From positions 1 through 34,937 of IMG/VR virus record IMGVR_UViG_3300011114_000162: a stretch of 34,937 nt of DNA. The stretch is one strand, 5' to 3'. Origin of the DNA: a virus. Shown one piece after another: positions 29,891 to 34,937 of this stretch; positions within the stretch are counted from its first letter, which is position 1; every line of letters begins with the position of its first letter. The notes below the pieces were generated by a model. The model saw only the letters and a list, made by a program, of their open reading frames with translations. It made no database searches and had not been told where the DNA came from. The translations under genes were made by a program, and so were the position numbers.

Positions 29891-30765
29891 TGGCTTTACC
29901 TTGGGAAGAAAATTACCAAACAGAAGCAGCGCCCGCGCCTAAACCGCGTGCTGTTCAGCCGGTTGTTATGTCACCGCCTGCCGTTGCTGCTGCGCCTGAT
30001 CCTTTGGTTGCCGCCATGCAAACAATGCGAAGTGGTGCTGCGCCTGCCGCTGCTGCCGCGCCCGCTGCTGCGCCTGCAATGCCTGCTTTGCCACCACCGC
30101 CAAAACAAGAAGTCAATGAAGCGCCGGTAAATTACAAACGCCGCTTGTCTGAATACTACCAACGCATTGATCAAATGAAAATTGATGCGGTAAAAGAAGC
30201 AGAAAAAGCGGCACGGGAAGCGGCAGCGCCAAAACCTCAAAATGATCCTGCGGCTTTTTCAGCCAAAGAACAAAAGTTAAAAGATTTTGAAGGATACCTA
30301 AAAGACTACAAAGACGAACTGGCAAAAAATCTTATAGTTTTTCCAACCAAAATACCTTTGGTTCCATCTCAAGGAATTGAAATTCCATTGCCGGTCGGTT
30401 CTGATACAGCCCGTATGCAAGCCAAGTACAACGCCCTTTTGATGGGTGTAAAAGACGCATATCAATTAGGTGCATTGACAGGGCCGGACATGGGCATTGT
30501 TGAAGCGCAAATCACAAATCCTGCATCAATCTCAGGATTGATGCATAGCGAAGAAGCGTTTGGCGAACAAGTTAAGGTTTTGGATGGCATTCTTGAAAGA
30601 GCAAAAAACAATCTTGAAACTTCTTATGGGCGAAAAATGAGTTACACCGTGCCTGCTAAACCAGCCGCGCCACCACCAAGTTTGCTCAAAGAAGGCCATG
30701 TCACAACATTTGCCAATGGGCAACAATGGTCAATGCGAAACGGCAAAGCGGAAAGGGTTAAGTAA
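29890..30765 (+). CDS. Internal virion protein, Ala/Pro-rich
   Basis: 291 residues starting MALPWEENYQTEAAPAPKPR. The first 85 residues are low-complexity Ala/Pro (AAAAPAAAPAMPALPPPPKQ). A long charged helix follows (KIDAVKEAEKAAREAAAPKP), then a mixed domain (GPDMGIVEAQITNPASISGL). It is flanked by two large ejection-type proteins and joined to both by TAATG overlaps, so it is probably part of the same ejected assembly. Start 29890 is set by the overlap. Confidence 0.62.
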   Translation: MALPWEENYQTEAAPAPKPRAVQPVVMSPPAVAAAPDPLVAAMQTMRSGAAPAAAAAPAAAPAMPALPPPPKQEVNEAPVNYKRRLSEYYQRIDQMKIDAVKEAEKAAREAAAPKPQNDPAAFSAKEQKLKDFEGYLKDYKDELAKNLIVFPTKIPLVPSQGIEIPLPVGSDTARMQAKYNALLMGVKDAYQLGALTGPDMGIVEAQITNPASISGLMHSEEAFGEQVKVLDGILERAKNNLETSYGRKMSYTVPAKPAAPPPSLLKEGHVTTFANGQQWSMRNGKAERVK

Positions 30766-32507
30766 TGGTTGATCCTTGGCAAGTTGTCTCAGTTACGCCG
30801 CAAGCAACCGATTGGAGTGTTGCATCTGTTGCGCCTGATGTTCGTGACCCTACTGGAATTCCAGGGCAAACATTAAGATTTACAGGCCCAAAGGCTGAGC
30901 CAAGCATCATGGACAGGCTTGGCGCTGTTTTGGAAGTGCCTGCAACAATGGCAACGGGGCTTGTTTCAAGCGCAGCAGCCGTGCCCTATGGTCTATACAA
31001 AGGCATTACTAGCGGCAAGATGGGAACGCCCGAAGGCGTGCAAATAGGTCAACGTGAGGCGGCAGCATTTCAAGAGCGCAACACCTATCAACCGCGCACC
31101 GAAACGGCACAGGACGTTTTAGGCGGCATGGCGCGTGTTCTTAGTGCAGCCCCACCAACCCTTGGGTCAACCGGAAGCACATTTGCCGCGCTTGCACCGG
31201 CGGCGGTAGGTCAAATGCGGACGGCGGTGGCTCCGGCTGCGGCAGCTACTCAGCAACGCATGGCAGCTCTTTTAGCGCCTAAATCCACAATGATGGGCGG
31301 CGGTGCAGCATCCGCTGATGAAGCCTTGGTGCGCCAACAAAGGGCATTGAGTCAAGGCATTCCGCTAACCAAAGGCCAACAACTGCAAGATTTTGCACAA
31401 CAGCAATTTGAATCTGATGTGGTCAAACAAAGCCCCGACCTTGCCAAAAGTTTGTTGGATTTCAAAAGTCAACAAAAGAAAGACATTCAAGGCCGTTTTG
31501 AGCAATTGATTGACCAAACCGGCGCTGATGTCAATGTTTCCGATCCTCGCAAAGTTGGTGCAATTGTGGATTCCGCATTGGTCAAGCAATTTGAGGCAAA
31601 ACAAAAATTGGTGAATGATGCCTATCAAAAAGCTAGAGATGCTGGCGAAACCAAGGCGGTGGTGGACACATCAAGACTAGACCAATGGCTTGCTGACAAT
31701 GCGCCCGAGGCCATTTCTGTGCCTCAAATCAACTCCATCAAGGCCAAATTGGATGCGTTGAAAACAGCCACCGGTGGAAAAGTGACTGTAGATGATTTGG
31801 AAAATCTCTACAAGGCCGCAGGGCAGCTTGGCAAGCCAGGCGACCCGTCAAATGTGTTTATGAGGCAAGTAAAAAGCGTAATCAATGATGTGACTGAAGG
31901 CGCAGGCGGTGATCTTTATCGCGCCGCCCGTGCAGAACGCGCAGGCTTGGGTAGACAATTTGAAGACACCTACAGGGTTGCCAAGCTATTGGGCACAAAG
32001 GGCGGCTACGCTGACCGCGCTGTGGCATTGGATGATGTGTTCTCTCATGTTGTCCTTGATGGCGACTTGGATCAAATGCGGACAGTCACAAAATTGCTTA
32101 AGAATGGCGGCGAAGATGGGCAAAAAGCCTATGCTGCGCTGCAAGGTCAGACCATTCAATACCTTAAAGACCAACTCAATAAAAACACAAGCGGCAAGCT
32201 GTCCTATGACGCATTTGCCAAGACACTTGCGACTTTGGACAAAGAAGGCAAGCTGGACTATATGTTTGGCAAAAAAGGCCGCGAAACCCTTACAGAATTG
32301 CAAGGCACATTGCGCGATGCGCTTGTTGAAATTCCTGGCACAGTCAACTATTCCAACACCGGCAGCGTGGTTGTTCGGGCATTGGACAAATTGGCAGCAT
32401 TGCGGATTCCATTGGCAAAAACAGTCTCTGACATTGCCAAGGAAAGCGAACTGAAGAAAAAAGTTGAACAATCCATCACTTATGATGCAACAAAGGTGAA
32501 ACCATGA
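30765..32507 (+). CDS. Large internal virion / DNA-ejection protein
   Basis: 580 residues starting MVDPWQVVSVTPQATDWSVA. A region rich in small residues (about 55-160) could be membrane-active (MATGLVSSAAAVPYGLYKGI). Residues 185-580 are almost wholly helical (LVNDAYQKARDAGETKAVVD; FGKKGRETLTELQGTLRDAL). Size, order and helicity match the last and largest ejection protein of podoviruses. Its TGA is overlapped by an ATG (32504) beginning ATGAGTTAC, which now leads only to a short frame because an endonuclease gene has been inserted there. Confidence 0.7.
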   Translation: MVDPWQVVSVTPQATDWSVASVAPDVRDPTGIPGQTLRFTGPKAEPSIMDRLGAVLEVPATMATGLVSSAAAVPYGLYKGITSGKMGTPEGVQIGQREAAAFQERNTYQPRTETAQDVLGGMARVLSAAPPTLGSTGSTFAALAPAAVGQMRTAVAPAAAATQQRMAALLAPKSTMMGGGAASADEALVRQQRALSQGIPLTKGQQLQDFAQQQFESDVVKQSPDLAKSLLDFKSQQKKDIQGRFEQLIDQTGADVNVSDPRKVGAIVDSALVKQFEAKQKLVNDAYQKARDAGETKAVVDTSRLDQWLADNAPEAISVPQINSIKAKLDALKTATGGKVTVDDLENLYKAAGQLGKPGDPSNVFMRQVKSVINDVTEGAGGDLYRAARAERAGLGRQFEDTYRVAKLLGTKGGYADRAVALDDVFSHVVLDGDLDQMRTVTKLLKNGGEDGQKAYAALQGQTIQYLKDQLNKNTSGKLSYDAFAKTLATLDKEGKLDYMFGKKGRETLTELQGTLRDALVEIPGTVNYSNTGSVVVRALDKLAALRIPLAKTVSDIAKESELKKKVEQSITYDATKVKP

Positions 32508-32508
32508 G

Positions 32509-33066
32509 TTACTTTCTGTGTAAGTTGTTTTTGATCTTTGAAATATGAGATTGAGTAACGCCATATACAGCGGCAAGAACAGATTGTTTTTCTGTGTTGA
32601 CCCTAATTGCGGCAACATCTTCATTGGTCAACCGACCATTCCAATGATCAGTTCCATAATTGTGGCGGCGTTTTTTGGCTGCATCCGCATTGTTTTCAGC
32701 CTTTGTTCCCAACTGAAGATGATCGGGATTTACACATGGCGGGTTGTCGCATTTGTGCATGATAATTTTGCCATCAGGTATTTTTCCAACGTAAATTTCG
32801 TAAGCGTAGCGATGCGCTCTAACAGTTTTACCTCCGGCAATCATAAAAATCCCGTATTCATTGGCATTTTTCCCGCCAATCCAATGCCAACAATTCTCAG
32901 ATTTTTGGATTTTTGCTTCAAAGGCTTGCTGTTCTGTAATGCCCAAATGCTGATCCAAGGTCTTAGAATACCAGGCTTGTTTGTAATGTTTGCTGCACAA
33001 TTGACGCGCCACGGCTGGCTCAAGACAAAGCGAACATGGAACAATTTTGTTTACTTGATGGCCCAT
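32509..33066 (-). CDS. HNH homing endonuclease, antisense to late genes
   Basis: 185 residues starting [20 protein letters not shown]. An N-terminal zinc knuckle (CSLC...CSKHY) precedes a DNA-binding segment ([20 protein letters not shown]), the nuclease core [20 protein letters not shown] followed by [18 protein letters not shown], and a C-terminal helix-turn-helix ([17 protein letters not shown]). The catalytic His-Asn-His arrangement is intact. The start at 33066 has CGGAGGA at good spacing; an in-frame ATG at 33099 is less likely. It interrupts the junction of ejection and fibre genes on the opposite strand, a sign of a mobile free-standing homing gene. Confidence 0.88.
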   Translation of the reverse strand: MGHQVNKIVPCSLCLEPAVARQLCSKHYKQAWYSKTLDQHLGITEQQAFEAKIQKSENCWHWIGGKNANEYGIFMIAGGKTVRAHRYAYEIYVGKIPDGKIIMHKCDNPPCVNPDHLQLGTKAENNADAAKKRRHNYGTDHWNGRLTNEDVAAIRVNTEKQSVLAAVYGVTQSHISKIKNNLHRK

Positions 33067-33115
33067 AAATCCTCCGGTAAAAACCCGATTATATTCCATT
33101 TTGATGGAGGCTACA

Positions 33116-34042
33116 ATGTCTTATAATGGCTCCGGCACATTCCAAATCAACACCTCGGGCCAGCCCGTGGTGACCGGCACGGTTATCAGCAGTTCCGCAT
33201 TCAATGCGCTGACCGCAGACTTAGCTACCGGTTTGTCCACCGCAATCACAAAGGACGGGCAAACGGCGACCACCGTGCGAATCCCGTTTGCACAAGGCAT
33301 CAACTCAAGCCTCACCACAGATACCACAAGCGGCTCTACAGGCTCGATTTACACCGCTGGCGGCATAGGTATTACCAAGGCGCTCTATGTTGGCACAACC
33401 CTTACTTACGGCGGCGTTACCTTGTCGGCATCAGTCACCGGCACGGGCAAAATGGTGCTGGACAACACGCCAACATTGATTACCCCTGTGTTGGGCGTGG
33501 CTACGGCAACCAGCATCAACAAAGTTGCATTCACAGCGCCTGCAACGGCTGCAACGCTGACCATTGCGGACGGCGCAACCCTTGCCACATCGGGCGCGTA
33601 TTCGTTGACTTTGACCGCTACAGCGGCAACTAACGTCACATTCCCAACCACAGGCACATTGGCAACCTTGGCGGGTTCTGAGGCGTTTACCAACAAGACA
33701 CTGACCAACCCAACCGTCACCAACTATGTGGAAACCTTGCAAGCGGTCGGGACTGTAGGCTCCACAAGCACATTGGCGCTGACAAACGGCACAGTGCTAA
33801 CTGCGACCCTCACGGCTTCTACGCCTTGCACGTTCACCATGCCTACGGCAACTGCTGGCAAGTCATTCATCTTGATTCTGACTCAAGCATCTTCCGGCAT
33901 GACCACAGCCACATTCACCGGCGTGAAATGGCCTGGCGGCACAGCACCCACCATCACGGCAACAGCGTCAGCGGTGGACATTCTGAGCTTTGTCTCCAAC
34001 GGCACTAACTGGTACGGCAATGCAGCACAGGCGTTTGCATAA
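33116..34042 (+). CDS. Tail fibre protein (allele B, complete)
   Basis: 308 residues starting [20 protein letters not shown]. The front contains [20 protein letters not shown] and ITKDGQTAT, familiar from the particle-binding end of short phage fibres. The middle and end are Thr/Ala-rich beta repeats ([40 protein letters not shown]). GGAGG lies five bases upstream of the ATG at 33116. The C-terminal 180 residues are nearly identical to the partial protein at 1-539. It overlaps the next gene by TAATG. It likely carries the glycine-rich tip. Confidence 0.85.
   Translation: MSYNGSGTFQINTSGQPVVTGTVISSSAFNALTADLATGLSTAITKDGQTATTVRIPFAQGINSSLTTDTTSGSTGSIYTAGGIGITKALYVGTTLTYGGVTLSASVTGTGKMVLDNTPTLITPVLGVATATSINKVAFTAPATAATLTIADGATLATSGAYSLTLTATAATNVTFPTTGTLATLAGSEAFTNKTLTNPTVTNYVETLQAVGTVGSTSTLALTNGTVLTATLTASTPCTFTMPTATAGKSFILILTQASSGMTTATFTGVKWPGGTAPTITATASAVDILSFVSNGTNWYGNAAQAFA
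33504..33630 (+). repeat. 127-bp exact repeat of 1-127
   Basis: Identical to the first 127 bases of the window; the copies differ from 33631 (T, versus C at 128) onward. The two flanks continue as related but clearly different alleles of the fibre end and adhesin. Confidence 0.9.
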
Positions 34043-34937
34043 TGTTTTCGTCTAAAAATTTCTTCATCACCCGCAGCGCGGGGGGCTACTTAGTCATTGA
34101 GCAGTTTCTTGCGTCTGGCTCATGGAAGTGCCCCGCTGGTGTTACCGCTGTTGATTACCTTGTTGTAGCTGGTGGAGGTGGAGGTGGCTCAACAGGTGGT
34201 GGCGGCGGCGCAGGTGGTTATCGTACTGGTACAGGATTAAGCGTTACTGCTGGAAATACTTATACGATTACTGTAGGCGCTGGTGGAACGGCGGCATCTA
34301 CAGGAAATAATGGCGGGAATGGTGCAGATTCCATATTTAGCACCATCACATCAACTGGTGGTGGTGGCGGCGCTGGAAATCCTAATAGCACATCACCTAA
34401 TGGTGGTTCCGGCGGAGGTGGTGCTTATGGTGGCGTAAATGGTACTGGAGGTTCTGGAAATACTCCATCAACTAGCCCCTCTCAGGGAAATAGCGGAGGA
34501 AATGGTTTTCTTGGTTCAACTGGGGGTGGTGGCGGCGGTGGTTCTAGTGCCTCTGGAACAAATGGTTCTGCATCAAGCGGTGGAATTGGCGGCAATGGCG
34601 GGGCAGGAACTGCAAACACCATAAGTGGCTCAAGCGTAACTTACGCTGGCGGTGGCGGCGGTGGTGGTAATACAACTGGCGGCACGGGCGGCGCTGGTGG
34701 AGGTGGTAATGGTGGTGGTGGCACAACTTCTGGAGTTATTGGAATAACTGCTGGAACAGCTAACACGGGCGGTGGTGGTGGGGGTAGTGGATTTAGCCCA
34801 TCAACCTCTGTGGCTGGCGGTTCTGGCATCGTCATTTTGTCCTACACCGTTCCAAAAGGCACAGTCATTCAATTCCTGTCTACTGCGACATGGACAGCAC
34901 CAGCAGGCATCTCTACTGTTGACTACTTGGTGGTGGC
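34042..34937 (+). CDS. Glycine-rich tail-tip adhesin (allele B, 3' end cut by window)
   Basis: At least 298 residues starting [20 protein letters not shown], running off the window. It has the same scaffold as the 539 protein: WKCPAGVTAVDYLVV, then glycine tracts, SGIVILSYTVPKGTVIQF, and the opening of a second module (WTAPAGISTVDYLVV) at the very end. The loops between glycine tracts differ strongly in sequence and length from allele A, whereas framework segments agree. Likely receptor-binding tip. Start overlaps the fibre stop (TAATG). A Cys replaces Ala in the first WKxPAG. Confidence 0.85.
   Translation, partial: MFSSKNFFITRSAGGYLVIEQFLASGSWKCPAGVTAVDYLVVAGGGGGGSTGGGGGAGGYRTGTGLSVTAGNTYTITVGAGGTAASTGNNGGNGADSIFSTITSTGGGGGAGNPNSTSPNGGSGGGGAYGGVNGTGGSGNTPSTSPSQGNSGGNGFLGSTGGGGGGGSSASGTNGSASSGGIGGNGGAGTANTISGSSVTYAGGGGGGGNTTGGTGGAGGGGNGGGGTTSGVIGITAGTANTGGGGGGSGFSPSTSVAGGSGIVILSYTVPKGTVIQFLSTATWTAPAGISTVDYLVV

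Noticed and set aside
31909-32454. 181-codon + strand frame inside the last ejection gene
   Set aside because: It is wholly contained in a 580-residue gene in another frame and has no recognisable motif.
32545-33126. 193-codon + strand frame opposite the HNH gene
   Set aside because: The minus strand carries an intact zinc knuckle, HNH core and HTH with a strong ribosome site; the + frame is its shadow.
33504-33630. A phage attachment core or terminal repeat
   Set aside because: The 127-base match lies within a protein-coding fibre repeat, ends sharply at a variant base, and no integrase is present; an assembly node or gene duplication is simpler.
1-34937. tRNA genes, CRISPR arrays and insertion sequences
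   Set aside because: I saw no cloverleaf with conserved arms, no regularly spaced repeats, and no transposase. A tRNA scan would be needed to exclude a divergent tRNA.

Overview
The window looks like nearly one complete genome of a tailed, probably short-tailed (podovirus-type), dsDNA bacteriophage, with a gene order loosely resembling lambda and P22. Packaging, portal, scaffold, coat, tail-connector, ejection, fibre and lysis genes are all present. I see no rRNA, tRNA or host housekeeping genes, no integrase, and no phage DNA or RNA polymerase. The host is not shown directly. The lipoprotein signal, Shine-Dalgarno sequences and protein flavour suggest a Gram-negative host, perhaps a freshwater betaproteobacterium (weak inference).

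Layout. 1-2140 holds the end of a tail-fibre gene and a glycine-rich adhesin. 2152-4057 (+) is a small virion-associated gene followed by the lysis cassette (small membrane proteins, 3TM holin, M15 endolysin). 4050-7809 (-) is a leftward early operon of tiny genes containing an ERF single-strand annealing protein, an SSB-like protein, a winged-helix protein and an HNH endonuclease. 7810-7953 is a divergent control region with three copies of a GTAAG-N4-CTTAC operator. 7954-12553 (+) is the rightward early and middle region: Cro-like regulator, a strongly structured RNA and terminator region, a replication-type protein, a broken gene, a resolvase-like nuclease, NinB, a YbcO-like nuclease, a glycosyltransferase, and a ParB-like/Mom-like DNA-modification pair. 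12579-20986 (+) covers terminase, portal, a fibre-like protein, scaffold, coat and decoration protein, ending in a clear terminator. 21023-24403 (+) is a glycan-modification block (DUF115-glycosyltransferase fusion, methyltransferase, second DUF115 protein, helical protein). 24404-32507 (+) holds connector, tail and ejection proteins. 32509-33066 (-) is an inserted HNH endonuclease, and 33116-34937 (+) is a second version of the fibre and glycine-rich adhesin.

The first 127 bases are identical to 33504-33630, after which the two versions diverge. The simplest reading is a circularly permuted or circular genome of about 33.5 kb, assembled once round, with two population alleles of the host-recognition locus at the two ends. 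A real tandem duplication is the alternative.

Genes are packed with ATGA, TAATG or TGATG overlaps, so most starts are fixed by coupling to the upstream stop. Several real genes are only 30-57 codons long. Late genes probably form one rightward transcription unit running through the genome junction into lysis. The leftward operon and the Cro-like gene look like a lambda-type early switch, but no CI-type repressor or integrase is visible.
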